A stretch of 35,566 nucleotides of DNA from Curtobacterium sp. HSID17257. GTDB taxonomy: Bacteria > Actinomycetota > Actinomycetes > Actinomycetales > Microbacteriaceae. The first letter of the stretch is position 1; each line of letters begins with the position of its first letter. The stretch covers positions 1-35,566 of the forward strand of contig NZ_RBLU01000027.1 in assembly GCF_003989515.1 (NCBI RefSeq), given 5' to 3'. The position numbers were made by a program, and so were the translations under genes. Below, piece by piece: positions 1-10,219 of this stretch. The notes under the pieces are model-generated. The model saw nothing but the letters and a program-made list of their open reading frames with translations, was not told the DNA's origin and did no database searches.

Positions 1-2669
<2,669 letters not shown>

Positions 2670-2702
2670 GATCGTCCATCCTCGCACGCACGGGGGCGGG
2701 AC

Positions 2703-3383
2703 TCAGGCCAGCGCGGCGATCGGCCCCTCGCCCGCCCGGAACGCGGCGAGCACGGCGGCTGCGTCGTCGTACACGGCCGCGGCACCGGCTCCGCGGAGTT
2801 CGTCGCCGCCGATCCCGCCGGTCATCACACCGACGCAGGGCAGCCCGACCTTCCCCGACGACTCGACGTCCCACATGGCGTCACCGACCATCACCGCGCG
2901 ATCCGCAGCGACGCCGACCTTGTCGAGCGCGACCTGGATGATCCCGGGGTCCGGCTTCGCCTGCTCCACGTCCTCCGAGCTCGTCTCGGCCGTCACCCAC
3001 GCGGACGCGTCGAGCATCTCGCGCAGCACCGACAGCTCCGACTCGGGCGCACTCGTCGCCAGCACGACCGCGTGGCCGGCGTCGGCGACCGCCTCGAGCA
3101 GCTCCCGCGCCCCGGGCAGCAGCCGCAGCTGCGGCATGTGCTCCGAGTAGTAGGCGGTGTGGAACTGCTTCGCGGTGTCGCGGACCTCGTCGGAGGCGTC
3201 GGGCAGCAGCTCCTCGAGCAGGCGCCGGGAGTCCATGCCGATCGCCCGGTGGATCCGCCACGCGTCGACGGACTCGCCGGCGGCTCGGAACGCTCGCCAC
3301 CATGCGTCGACGTGCGCGTAGTTCGAGTCGGCGAGGGTGCCGTCGATGTCGAAGAGGACGGCGGTCGAGGGAGCATCAGGCAT
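2703..3383 (-). CDS. HAD-superfamily hydrolase (phosphoglycolate-phosphatase-like)
   Basis: A 226-residue phosphatase of HAD subfamily IA. Motif I is FDIDGT with nucleophile D12 and acid D14, motif II is the T110/S111 pair after hydrophobic residues, motif III is K143 in AKPDP, and motif IV is GDAMWD (167-172). A helical cap lies between motifs I and II. Length matches beta-phosphoglucomutase or phosphoglycolate phosphatase relatives; small sugar phosphates or phosphoglycolate are plausible substrates, but none is specified by the sequence. The start ATG has CAGGCT six bases upstream and no Shine-Dalgarno, suggesting a leaderless message. It is probably co-transcribed with the GNAT gene. Confidence 0.88.
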   Translation of the reverse strand: MPDAPSTAVLFDIDGTLADSNYAHVDAWWRAFRAAGESVDAWRIHRAIGMDSRRLLEELLPDASDEVRDTAKQFHTAYYSEHMPQLRLLPGARELLEAVADAGHAVVLATSAPESELSVLREMLDASAWVTAETSSEDVEQAKPDPGIIQVALDKVGVAADRAVMVGDAMWDVESSGKVGLPCVGVMTGGIGGDELRGAGAAAVYDDAAAVLAAFRAGEGPIAALA

Positions 3384-3431
3384 CCGCCCAGCCTGCTCCC
3401 ACGACCACCGGTTCGACCCAGGGTCGCGCGA

Positions 3432-4073
3432 TCAGACCTCGATCGACGAACCGACGGGCAGGATCGACGCCGGGACGCCACCGAGGCCCTCGGTGCCGAA
3501 CATCCGGACGTTCATCTCCTGACCGCCCTCGCTGAGGAGCAGCTCGTGGATCTGCACCACGCGCTCCGGTGCGACCGCGCGGACGTAGTCGACACCCTCG
3601 CCGGTCTTCGCCCACGGCCCGCTCGTCGGGACGAGCAGGGTCCGGACCGGGACGTCCGGCACGAGGTAGGCGTCGCCCGGGTGGAAGACGGCGTCGTTCA
3701 CCAGGTAGCCCACGTTCGCGATGGTGGGGATGTCGCGGTGGATGACCGCGTGCTCCTCCCCGAAGACCCGGGCGCGGAAGGGCCCGACCTCGACCGTGTC
3801 GCCCGCGGTGACCGTGCGGACGCGGCCGTCGTGGTCGCCGAGCTGCTCGACGACCGACGCCGGACCGTGGACGACGACGTCGGCGCTGCGCTCCAGACCC
3901 GCACGGATCGCGTCGACGGCGAAGTGGTCGGCGTGCTCGTGGGTGACGAGGACGACCGTGGCCCCGGCGACGAGGTCGGCGGACTCGGGCGTGAACGAGC
4001 CCGGGTCGATGACGAGCGAGGCGCCGTCCTGCTCGAGGACGACGGTGGCGTGGTTGTACTTCGTCAACTGCAT
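3432..4073 (-). CDS. Metallo-beta-lactamase-fold hydrolase (UPF0173-like)
   Basis: A 213-residue soluble protein of the metallo-beta-lactamase fold. The metal site motif HEHADH is at residues 45-50; later ligand candidates are the His in EEHAVIHRD, the Asp in HPGDAYLVP and the His in QIHELLL. The short length and the start MQLTKYNHATVVLE resemble the UPF0173 / L-ascorbate-6-phosphate-lactonase-like group with no beta-lactamase activity implied. I chose the ATG at 4073; a TTG at 4085 is in frame but less family-like. Neither has a good Shine-Dalgarno; TTGACT lies six bases before the ATG. The substrate is unknown. Confidence 0.85.
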   Translation of the reverse strand: MQLTKYNHATVVLEQDGASLVIDPGSFTPESADLVAGATVVLVTHEHADHFAVDAIRAGLERSADVVVHGPASVVEQLGDHDGRVRTVTAGDTVEVGPFRARVFGEEHAVIHRDIPTIANVGYLVNDAVFHPGDAYLVPDVPVRTLLVPTSGPWAKTGEGVDYVRAVAPERVVQIHELLLSEGGQEMNVRMFGTEGLGGVPASILPVGSSIEV

Positions 4074-4150
4074 GACACCAGTCAACGCCGGCCGTACCGG
4101 ACCGCATGCCCTCGCGTCCTGAGGGCACGCTCAGTCCCGGCGGGCTGGAC

Positions 4151-4198
4151 GACGGACGGGAGGCCCGTGGCGGCGTCGCCACGGGCCTCCCGTCCGTC
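4151..4198 (-). terminator. Family A intergenic hairpin, copy A1
   Basis: A perfect 22-bp inverted repeat (4151-4172 with 4177-4198) around the 4-base loop GCGT. No T-run follows. It sits directly after the stop of the three-gene cassette (stop at 4210) in its direction of transcription. Read on the minus strand it begins CGTGACGGACGGGAGGC, identical to copy A3 at 29775 on the plus strand. Confidence 0.82.
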
Positions 4199-4209
4199 AC
4201 GGGGTGACG

Positions 4210-4782
4210 TCAGCTGCTGCGCACGTCGTCCGCAGCACCCTTCGCGTGCTCCTGGACGTCGGACGCGGCGCCCTGCGCTTCGTCCTTGACGGTCTGCGCG
4301 GCATCCTGCGCGGTCCCCTTGAGGTCCTGCGCGTGCTCCTTCGCCACGTCGCCCAGCTGCGAACCGACGTCCTTCGCCTGGGACTTGACGTCCTCGACGA
4401 GGGGTGCCGCCTTGTCCTTGAGCTCACCGGCGAGCTGCTCCTCCTTGTCGGACGTCGGGATGAGCGACGAGGCGAGCCACCCGGCGCCGAACGCGATGAG
4501 CCCGACCGCCAGCGGGTTGCCCTTGGCCTTCTCGACGCCCTCGTGCGCGACGTCCTTCGCCCGGTCGGTCGCACCCGAGGCAGACCCCGAGACGCTCGAG
4601 CCGGCGGAGTGCGCCGAGCCCATCACCGAGTCGCGGACGCCCTGGAAACGGTTCTTCACCCGGTCGGTCTGACGGTGCGCGATCGAGGACGGGTTGACCT
4701 TGTCGGCCAGGGCGTCGACGTCGGACCCGAGGGCACCGCGGGTGCGCTCGATGTCGGCACGGATCTCTTCTGGGGTGCTCAT
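4210..4782 (-). CDS. DUF3618-domain protein
   Basis: A 190-residue protein, third of a coupled trio. The N-terminus (STPEEIRADIERTRGALGSD, then VDALADKVNP) is the DUF3618 signature, a short helical region found in actinobacterial and proteobacterial membrane-associated proteins. A central hydrophobic stretch PLAVGLIAFGAGWLASSL could be a membrane or amphipathic segment. The C-terminal third is a repetitive Ala/Lys/Asp/Gln helix resembling LEA-like or apolipoprotein-like helices. Its ATG overlaps the stop of the upstream gene (ATGA at 4779-4782). The molecular function of DUF3618 is not established; an envelope or stress role is inferred from its partners. Confidence 0.85.
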   Translation of the reverse strand: MSTPEEIRADIERTRGALGSDVDALADKVNPSSIAHRQTDRVKNRFQGVRDSVMGSAHSAGSSVSGSASGATDRAKDVAHEGVEKAKGNPLAVGLIAFGAGWLASSLIPTSDKEEQLAGELKDKAAPLVEDVKSQAKDVGSQLGDVAKEHAQDLKGTAQDAAQTVKDEAQGAASDVQEHAKGAADDVRSS

Positions 4783-5222
4783 GGCTTCCTCCCGGTGTTC
4801 GGCTTGAGTGCTTCGGGGACTTCCTTGACGGTCTCGACCGTCTGCGGGGCGCCCTGGATCTCCTTGATCTCCTTGCGCCCCCGGACGGCGAGGATCGCGG
4901 CGACGATCGCGTAGACCACGGCGATCACGACGGCGGACCACGCGTTGCCGATGAGGTACCCGAGACCCCACCACGCGGCGATCGACAGGAACAACAGGGC
5001 GAACAGGGCGGTGAGCCCGGCGCCGCCGAACATGCCGCCGGCCTTGCCCGCCTTCTTGGCGGACTCGGTGAGCTCCGCCTTGGCGAGGGCGACCTCCTGG
5101 CGGAACAGCGACGACAGGTCCTTCGACACGTCGGTCAGCAGTTCGCCCAGGGGCGTCGTGGCGGCGCGTTCCTCGGGCGTCGGCTCACCGAGCGGGGTCG
5201 CGCCCGGGACCGTGTGGCTCAT
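4779..5222 (-). CDS. Phage-holin-family (DUF1469-like) membrane protein
   Basis: A 147-residue protein with a charged N-terminal helix (LGELLTDVSKDLSSLFRQEV, then ALAKAELTESAKK) followed by two transmembrane segments at about 65-90 and 94-113 and a short cytoplasmic tail. This is the layout of the Phage_holin_3_6 / DUF1469 family, which despite its name is usually chromosomal and not linked to lysis. No endolysin or phage gene lies nearby, so a phage origin is unlikely. It overlaps both neighbours by 4 bp (ATGA), giving strict translational coupling within the cassette. Confidence 0.86.
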   Translation of the reverse strand: MSHTVPGATPLGEPTPEERAATTPLGELLTDVSKDLSSLFRQEVALAKAELTESAKKAGKAGGMFGGAGLTALFALLFLSIAAWWGLGYLIGNAWSAVVIAVVYAIVAAILAVRGRKEIKEIQGAPQTVETVKEVPEALKPNTGRKP

Positions 5223-6070
5223 ACGCCGCTCCCCGTGCCGGTCGAGGTCTCGCCGGCCTCCTTCTCGTGCTTGACCTCGGTGGCGAGGGCCTTCGTCAGG
5301 CGTCCGGCGAGGATGCCGGCGCCCGCGGCGAGCGCGATGAACGTGCCGGGGCGCTTCGCGGCGAAGGACTTCACCTCGTCGAGGAGCGAACCCGGGTCGC
5401 GGTTCTCGAGGTACCCGGCTGCGGAGCCCGCACGGTTCGACAGGTCGCGGACGACCTTCGCGGCGATGCCCTGCTCGTCGTCCTTGTCGGCCATGCGGCC
5501 GAGCTGCTCGCCGAGGCTGCGGAGGCCCCCAGCGGCGCGCTCCTGCTGGCCGGCCGCCTGCTCCTTGAGCGTGTCGGAGGCCTGGGAGTAGAGCTGCTTG
5601 GCGTGGTCGGTCGCCTCGGAGGCGACGTTCGACGCCTGCTCCTTCGCGGTACCGGCCACGTCCGCGACCTTGTCCTTCGCATCGCCGGCGACGTCCTGCG
5701 CGGCACCCTTGGCTGCGTCGGCCTTGCCGCCGCCGGTGCTGTCGGAGCCACCGACGCTGCCGACGCCCGCGGTCGAGCCCGTGGACGAGGCAGCGGACGA
5801 GCCCGCGCTCGGGACGTACCCGGCGGAGGTGCTCGTGGAGTCGACCAGGGGCGCCGAGGCACCGGCGGCCGACGGGGTCGCGGGGAGCTGCTCGTCGGCG
5901 GGCAGCGCGTCGAGCGGCTCGACGTCGTCGAAGCCCTCGGGGCGGGTGGCCGGCGTGTCACTGGCGTACGACGGCACGGTCACGCCCGGGTACACCTCGT
6001 GTCCCTCGGCAGCCGCCGTGCGGTCGTGGATGGGCGTCCCGGAGTCGTTCCCGGGTGGGTTCGTGGTCAT
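5219..6070 (-). CDS. Membrane-anchored helical protein with DUF883-like tail
   Basis: First gene of the trio (283 aa), preceded by GGAAGG nine bases from the ATG. The N-terminal 110 residues are Pro/Ser/Thr/Gly-rich and look disordered; residues after that form a long Ala/Lys/Glu/Asp helix (repeats such as GAAQDVAGDAKDKVADVAGT). The C-terminus has a glycine-zipper-like membrane segment IALAAGAGILAGRLTKALA, as in ElaB/YqjD/DUF883 proteins that tether ribosomes or other partners to the membrane. I do not recognise a named family for the whole protein. Gene order (this, holin-like, DUF3618) recurs in Microbacteriaceae to my recollection; the joint role is probably envelope or stress related. Confidence 0.8.
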   Translation of the reverse strand: MTTNPPGNDSGTPIHDRTAAAEGHEVYPGVTVPSYASDTPATRPEGFDDVEPLDALPADEQLPATPSAAGASAPLVDSTSTSAGYVPSAGSSAASSTGSTAGVGSVGGSDSTGGGKADAAKGAAQDVAGDAKDKVADVAGTAKEQASNVASEATDHAKQLYSQASDTLKEQAAGQQERAAGGLRSLGEQLGRMADKDDEQGIAAKVVRDLSNRAGSAAGYLENRDPGSLLDEVKSFAAKRPGTFIALAAGAGILAGRLTKALATEVKHEKEAGETSTGTGSGV

Positions 6071-6259
6071 GGTCGGCCTTCCGGTTCGGTCGCGGCGGGT
6101 ACGGCACCCGTCGCGCTGGACCCGACCGTGCGCGAGCACCGCTGCGCTGCGGCACAGGAACGTCGGAAGGCGCGGCCGGACCGTCCACGGAACGCGGTGG
6201 AGGCCTGCGAGCACCGAGCCCGACGGTCCCTCCAGCACGGCTCCGGCAGGATCGGCAGG

Positions 6260-7024
6260 GTGCTCCTGGTCTCCGTCGTCGTCCCCGTGCTCGACGACGC
6301 CGAGCACCTCGCGCGCTGCCTCGACGCCCTGGCCGCGCAGACCCATCCCGTGCACGAGGTCATCGTCGTCGACAACGGCAGCACCGACGACAGCTCCGAG
6401 GTCGCCTGCGCCGCCGCGGCCGTCGTGCTGCACGAACCGGTGCGCGGGATCGCACGGGCCTCGGCACGCGGCTACGACCACGCATCGGGCGACGTCATCG
6501 CCCGGCTCGACGCGGACTCGGTCCCGCCACCCGGCTGGATCGCCGAGGCCGTCCGGCTGCTGGCTCGGCCGGGTGTCGTCGCGGTGACGGGACCCGGTCG
6601 CCCCCGCGACGGCGGCGCGGTCCTCCGCCGGGTGTGGAGCGGGCTCTACATGGGCCCGTACTTCGTGCTGATGTGGTCGGCGCTGGGACGTCCGCCGCTG
6701 TTCGGCTCCGCGATGGCCGTGCACCGTGCCACGTGGACGGCGGTCCGGGGTCGGGCGCACCGTGACGACCCCGAGGTGCACGACGACGTCGACCTCTCCA
6801 TGCAGCTCGACCCCGCATGGCACGTGGTGGCCGCCCGGTCGCTCACCGTCGAGGTGTCGGCGAGGCCGCTGTCCGGCGCGGCGTCGATGCTCCGACGGAC
6901 GCGGCGGGCCTTCCACACGTTCCGGGTGAACGGACGCCGGGCGAACCCGGTGCGGAGGTGGGCGCGACGGGGCCGGGTGGCGCTCCGAGCGCGGGCGTCC
7001 GGGTCCTGGCCGCACCGCCGCTGA
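6260..7024 (+). CDS. Family 2 glycosyltransferase
   Basis: A 254-residue GT-A-fold transferase. It begins LLVSVVVPVLDDAEHLARCL, the canonical GT2 nucleotide-sugar-binding strand, followed by VIVVDNGSTDDS and, at the metal site, IARLDADS (DxD-like). The acceptor region carries a hydrophobic stretch (YMGPYFVLMWSALG) and later HDDVDLSMQ, equivalent to the ED/D catalytic-base region. The tail is very Arg-rich. The nucleotide sugar and acceptor cannot be deduced; an envelope glycan or glycolipid is likely. The start is the GTG at 6260, with AGGA eight bases upstream; CAGGAT-N7 before the GTG also fits the leaderless pattern. It is divergent from the envelope cassette. Confidence 0.86.
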   Translation: MLLVSVVVPVLDDAEHLARCLDALAAQTHPVHEVIVVDNGSTDDSSEVACAAAAVVLHEPVRGIARASARGYDHASGDVIARLDADSVPPPGWIAEAVRLLARPGVVAVTGPGRPRDGGAVLRRVWSGLYMGPYFVLMWSALGRPPLFGSAMAVHRATWTAVRGRAHRDDPEVHDDVDLSMQLDPAWHVVAARSLTVEVSARPLSGAASMLRRTRRAFHTFRVNGRRANPVRRWARRGRVALRARASGSWPHRR

Positions 7025-7032
7025 CCGGCTGC

Positions 7033-7056
7033 GCCGGCCCCGGCCCGACGGCCGGC
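7033..7056 (+). terminator. Hairpin after the glycosyltransferase gene
   Basis: GCCGGCC (7033-7039) and GGCCGGC (7050-7056) form a 7-bp GC-only stem with a 10-base loop, nine bases after the stop codon. No U-tract follows, so intrinsic termination is only plausible. Confidence 0.45.
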
Positions 7057-7061
7057 GGATC

Positions 7062-7101
7062 GGCAGTCCGGTAGTCCGGTAGTCCGGCAGACCGGCAGGT
7101 C
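7062..7101. repeat. Five-unit 8-bp tandem array
   Basis: Five consecutive 8-mers: GGCAGTCC, GGTAGTCC, GGTAGTCC, GGCAGACC and GGCAGGTC. The array lies between the glycosyltransferase terminator and the lipoprotein promoter region. Unit number could vary by replication slippage. A 14-bp palindrome CGGATCGCGATCCG follows at 7120-7133. Confidence 0.8.
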
Positions 7102-7229
7102 GACCTCGGACGTCACGATCGGATCGCGATCCGGTTCCGATCGGAGCACGCCCCGCCGCCCGCCGCCCGGGCACGACTAGCGTCGTGGACACGTCGACCG
7201 GCAGCCGGACGACGCACCTGAGGGGGGAC

Positions 7230-7898
7230 ATGCCGCACATGCGCACGACGACACTGCTCGCCACGATCGGACTCGGTGTGGGCCTGGCGCTCACCGTGTC
7301 CGGGTGCACGAGCGGTGACGGCGACGCCGTGACCCCGACCCCGAGCACGAGCACGACCGCGCGCGCGACCGGCACCCCGACCCCGGCGGGCAGTGCCACA
7401 CCGGGCCCGACCCCGGGAGCCGGTGCGTCGAGCACCACGACCGCCCCTGCGACCGCTGCGGGCAAGGTCCCGGCGACGTGCGACGACGTGGTGACGCCGG
7501 GCAGGTTCGACTTCACCGACGTGATGCCGCTGAACGACCCCGCCGTCGTCGGCGGTACGGAGATCCCCCGCACCGCCCTGACCCCGGCGGGTCGGTCCGA
7601 CGGACAGCGGCTGTACTGCGTCTGGCGCGACCCGCGGGCGGACGTGTCGAACCTCACCGTCCTGGTGGAGGACGTCGTCCCGGCGCGCGCGACCGAGGCG
7701 CTCCGCGGGCTGTCCGGCTTCGACTGCTCGACCGTCGACGACGGCTTCCGGTGCCAGCAGGTCAGGCAGAACCAGCAGTACCCGGTGATCGACGGCGACA
7801 CCTACTTCACGCGGGGCGGCATCGGCATCCACATCCACCAGTCGAACGTGCCGACGGACGGCCTGCTCGACGACGTCGTCGGGAACGTCTTCCGCTGA
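7230..7898 (+). CDS. Secreted lipoprotein of unknown function
   Basis: A 222-residue predicted lipoprotein. The signal peptide ends in the lipobox V-S-G-C with the lipidated Cys at residue 26; a Thr/Pro/Ser/Gly linker covers about 30-85. The mature domain has four Cys (in TCDDV, YCVWR, DCSTV, RCQQV), likely two disulfides, and resembles the DUF3558-type actinobacterial lipoproteins only loosely. The strong Shine-Dalgarno GAGGGGGG before the ATG at 7230 decides the start over the GTG at 7185. A -10-like TAGCGT at 7178-7183 would give a leader of about 40 bases. It ends two bases before the convergent XRE gene. Confidence 0.8.
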   Translation: MPHMRTTTLLATIGLGVGLALTVSGCTSGDGDAVTPTPSTSTTARATGTPTPAGSATPGPTPGAGASSTTTAPATAAGKVPATCDDVVTPGRFDFTDVMPLNDPAVVGGTEIPRTALTPAGRSDGQRLYCVWRDPRADVSNLTVLVEDVVPARATEALRGLSGFDCSTVDDGFRCQQVRQNQQYPVIDGDTYFTRGGIGIHIHQSNVPTDGLLDDVVGNVFR

Positions 7899-7900
7899 GT

Positions 7901-8506
7901 TCAGCCGGTCGGCCGTGACCGCACGTGCGCCCGCTCCCCCTGCGGCCCGTACAGGCACAGCACCTCGGCGACCGCGTCCGAGGTGTTCCCCACCCAGTGC
8001 GGCGTCCGTGTGTCGAACTCGACGACCTCGCCCGGCCCGAGGTCGAAGTCGCGCTCGCCGAGCAGCAACCGCACCCGACCGGAGAGCACGTAGAGCCACT
8101 CGTAGCCCTCGTGCGTCTTCAGGGTGCGGTCGCCGTTCGCGGGCATCGGCGGGATGAGCTGCTTGAACGACCGCACGCCGCCGGTGCGCTCGGTCAGCGG
8201 GATCACCACGCGCCCGCCGTGCTGCTCCGGCTTGAGGTGGACGCGCGGGTCGCCGGTCTGCGGTGCGCCGACGAGGTCGTCGAGCGGCACCTGGTACGCC
8301 CGGGCGAGGGGCAGCAGCAGCTCGAGGGTCGGCCGGCGCTGCCCGGACTCCAGCCGGGACAGGGTCGAGACCGAGATGCCGGTCTCGGCTGCGAGCGCCG
8401 CCAGGGTGACGTCGCGTCGTTCGCGCAGCCACCGCAGGCGGGGGCCGACCGCGTCCACCACCTGGGCCGTCGTCGGCGGGGTGGGGCGTGCCTCCAGAGC
8501 GTCCAT
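7901..8506 (-). CDS. XRE-family regulator with C-terminal cupin domain
   Basis: A 201-residue transcription factor. The N-terminal lambda-repressor-like HTH covers about 20-78 (LRERRDVTLAALAAETGIS, VSTLSRLESGQRRP), and the C-terminal cupin_2 barrel covers about 115-195, with HEGYEWLYVLSG and GPGEVVEFDTRTPHWVGN as the two conserved cupin motifs. Such proteins bind a small effector in the cupin and regulate neighbouring catabolic, polyamine or redox genes. It is divergent from the FAD oxidoreductase, which is its most probable target. The ATG at 8506 has CAAGAT six bases upstream and no Shine-Dalgarno, so it may be leaderless. Confidence 0.9.
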   Translation of the reverse strand: MDALEARPTPPTTAQVVDAVGPRLRWLRERRDVTLAALAAETGISVSTLSRLESGQRRPTLELLLPLARAYQVPLDDLVGAPQTGDPRVHLKPEQHGGRVVIPLTERTGGVRSFKQLIPPMPANGDRTLKTHEGYEWLYVLSGRVRLLLGERDFDLGPGEVVEFDTRTPHWVGNTSDAVAEVLCLYGPQGERAHVRSRPTG

Positions 8507-8515
8507 GCCGCGATC

Positions 8516-8541
8516 TTGCCATACCGGCAACGGATGTTGCC
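8516..8541. promoter_or_regulatory. Triple half-site operator in the XRE / oxidoreductase intergenic region
   Basis: Three alternating half-sites lie within 26 bp: TTGCC (8516-8520), GGCAA (8526-8530) and TTGCC (8537-8541). They form two overlapping inverted repeats, TTGCC-N5-GGCAA and GGCAAC-N4-GTTGCC, with the direct copies 21 bp apart. The left end overlaps the presumed -10 CAAGAT of the XRE gene (8513-8518), and the right TTGCCA (8537-8542) is a good -35 for the oxidoreductase promoter with its -10 CAGGAT at 8561-8566 (18-bp spacer). One site could control both genes. Confidence 0.62.
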
Positions 8542-8572
8542 ATCGACGGCTGGGCCGCCACAGGATGCCGCC

Positions 8573-9562
8573 ATGTCCGATCACTTCGACGTCATCGTCA
8601 TCGGCGGCTCCGCCGCCGGCCTGTCCGCTGCACTCATCCTCGGGCGCTCACGGCGCTCCGTCCTGGTCGTCGACAGCGGCGAGCCCCGGAACGCGCCCGC
8701 CGAGGGCGCCCACAACTACCTCGGACGCGAGGGCGTCGCGCCCGCCGAGCTGACCCGCATCGGTCGTGACGAGGTGGCCGCCTACGGCGTCGAGGTGACG
8801 GCCGGGAGGGTCGTGGCCACGTCCGCCACCGACGGCGACGGCACGGAGGCGGTCGGCTTCTCGGTCACGCTCGACTCCGGCAGGGTCGTCACCGCACGCA
8901 GGCTGGTCGTCGCCTCCGGCGCCGTCGACGTGCTGCCCGACGTGCCGGGGCTCGCCGAGCAGTGGGGGCGCGGGGTCGTGCACTGCCCGTTCTGCCACGG
9001 GTGGGAAGTCCGCGACCAGCGCATCGGCGTCCTCGTCACCACGCCCAACGGGGCGCACCACGCGCAGATGTTCCGCGCGTTGAGCGACCGGGTGACGGCG
9101 TTCGTCACCGACCCCTCGCTGGTCGACGACACCGCCCGCGCCGGTCTCCGTGCTCGCGGCGTCGAGGTGGTCGAGGGAGCGGTGTCCCGTGTGCTGTCCT
9201 CGGACGGCCCCCTGACCGGTGTCGAGCTCGGCTCGGGGCAGGTCGTCGCGCTCGACGCGCTCGCGGCGTCGAGCACGGCGGAGCCGCGCGTCGGGTTCCT
9301 CGAGGGCCTCGGGCTGCGCGCGGAGGACGTCGTCGTGAACGGCTTCCGGTTCGGCGGTGGGCTCACGGTCGACGCCGTCGGCCAGACGGGTGTCCGCGGG
9401 GTGTACGCCGCGGGCAACGTCACGTCACCGATGGCCACCGTCATCGCGTCGGCAGCTGCGGGGACACAGGCCGGAGCGGCCGTGCACGGTGACCTCGTGC
9501 AGGCGGACATCGCGGCGGCGCTGGCCGTCGTGGTCGAGCCGGTGGGTCAGTCGACGCGGTAG
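8573..9562 (+). CDS. Thioredoxin-reductase-like FAD/NAD(P) oxidoreductase
   Basis: A 329-residue two-dinucleotide-domain flavoprotein. The FAD Rossmann motif GGSAAG is at 11-16. The redox-active motif is CPFC (C138, C141) in HCPFCHGWE, as in the thioredoxin-reductase-like dithiol oxidases and ferredoxin/thioredoxin-type reductases rather than the CATC of classical TrxB. The C-terminal FAD motif is GVYAAGNVTSP. The central NAD(P) domain is degenerate (GVLVTTPNGAHHAQ instead of GxGxxA), so its electron partner may differ from NADPH. Partner substrate unknown. The ATG at 8573 has both AGGA and a leaderless-type CAGGAT-N6. It overlaps the convergent pentapeptide gene by 16 bp. Confidence 0.87.
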   Translation: MSDHFDVIVIGGSAAGLSAALILGRSRRSVLVVDSGEPRNAPAEGAHNYLGREGVAPAELTRIGRDEVAAYGVEVTAGRVVATSATDGDGTEAVGFSVTLDSGRVVTARRLVVASGAVDVLPDVPGLAEQWGRGVVHCPFCHGWEVRDQRIGVLVTTPNGAHHAQMFRALSDRVTAFVTDPSLVDDTARAGLRARGVEVVEGAVSRVLSSDGPLTGVELGSGQVVALDALAASSTAEPRVGFLEGLGLRAEDVVVNGFRFGGGLTVDAVGQTGVRGVYAAGNVTSPMATVIASAAAGTQAGAAVHGDLVQADIAAALAVVVEPVGQSTR

Positions 9563-10215
9563 CCGGCCTGCGCTGCCAGGAGCGGCGCGAGGGCGAACAG
9601 CTGGTCGGTGCCGATCGTCGCCCCGCGGAGGCCCTCGAGCCGCTCCACCCGGTCGAGGTCGGCGTCGCGCAGGTCCACGTGCTCGACGCGGGTGTTCGTG
9701 CCCTCGACGGAGCGGATCCGCGTGCCGGGGAACGCCACGCGCAGCAGTCGGGCGTCGGCGACGTCGAGCTCGTCGACCACGCAGTCGCGGAACACCACGT
9801 CCGTGAGCGTCGAGCCGCGCAGGTTGAGGAACCCGAACTTCATCCCGACGAACTCGACACCGTTCAGCGTCGCGTCGTACAGCTCTGCGGAGCCCACCCG
9901 GCCGCCCGCGACCCGGACCTCGCGCCAGGCGCTGCTCGACGCCCGGAGCACCGGGGCGTCGAGCGTCTCGACGACCGAGTCGCGGATGCGCAGCCCTCGC
10001 AGGTCGGTGCCGTCCGCCCGGAGCGTGTCGACCACGCACTCCTCGAGCTCGAGGTCGGGCAGGCGCTCACCCGCCACGTCGAGCGTCTCGATGCGCTTGC
10101 CCTCGATCCGGTCCCCGGTCAGGACGTCACCGGGTGCCGGCGCCCAGTCCTCGAGGTCCCGCGGGCCGATCGGGGCGATGCGTGGGGCCGTGGTACCGGT
10201 CGAGGAGCGTGCCAT
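9547..10215 (-). CDS. Pentapeptide-repeat protein
   Basis: A 222-residue protein whose residues from about 45 to 195 follow a five-residue periodicity (ELEECVVDTLRADGTDLRGL, then later FLNLRGSTLTDVVFRDCVVD, and HVDLRDADLDRVERL), the mark of a right-handed quadrilateral beta-helix. Such proteins include DNA-gyrase-protecting mimics, but many have no known role and none is assigned here. It starts five bases after the DUF6314 stop, so it is probably co-transcribed with that gene, although CAGACT-N6 before the ATG would also allow an own promoter. Its 3' end overlaps the convergent oxidoreductase by 16 bp. Confidence 0.86.
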   Translation of the reverse strand: MARSSTGTTAPRIAPIGPRDLEDWAPAPGDVLTGDRIEGKRIETLDVAGERLPDLELEECVVDTLRADGTDLRGLRIRDSVVETLDAPVLRASSSAWREVRVAGGRVGSAELYDATLNGVEFVGMKFGFLNLRGSTLTDVVFRDCVVDELDVADARLLRVAFPGTRIRSVEGTNTRVEHVDLRDADLDRVERLEGLRGATIGTDQLFALAPLLAAQAGYRVD

Positions 10216-10219
10216 GTGC

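Noticed and set aside
4779..5222. Holin-family gene as sign of a prophage
   Set aside because: No endolysin, integrase or structural gene nearby; this family is commonly chromosomal in actinobacteria and the cassette is envelope-like.
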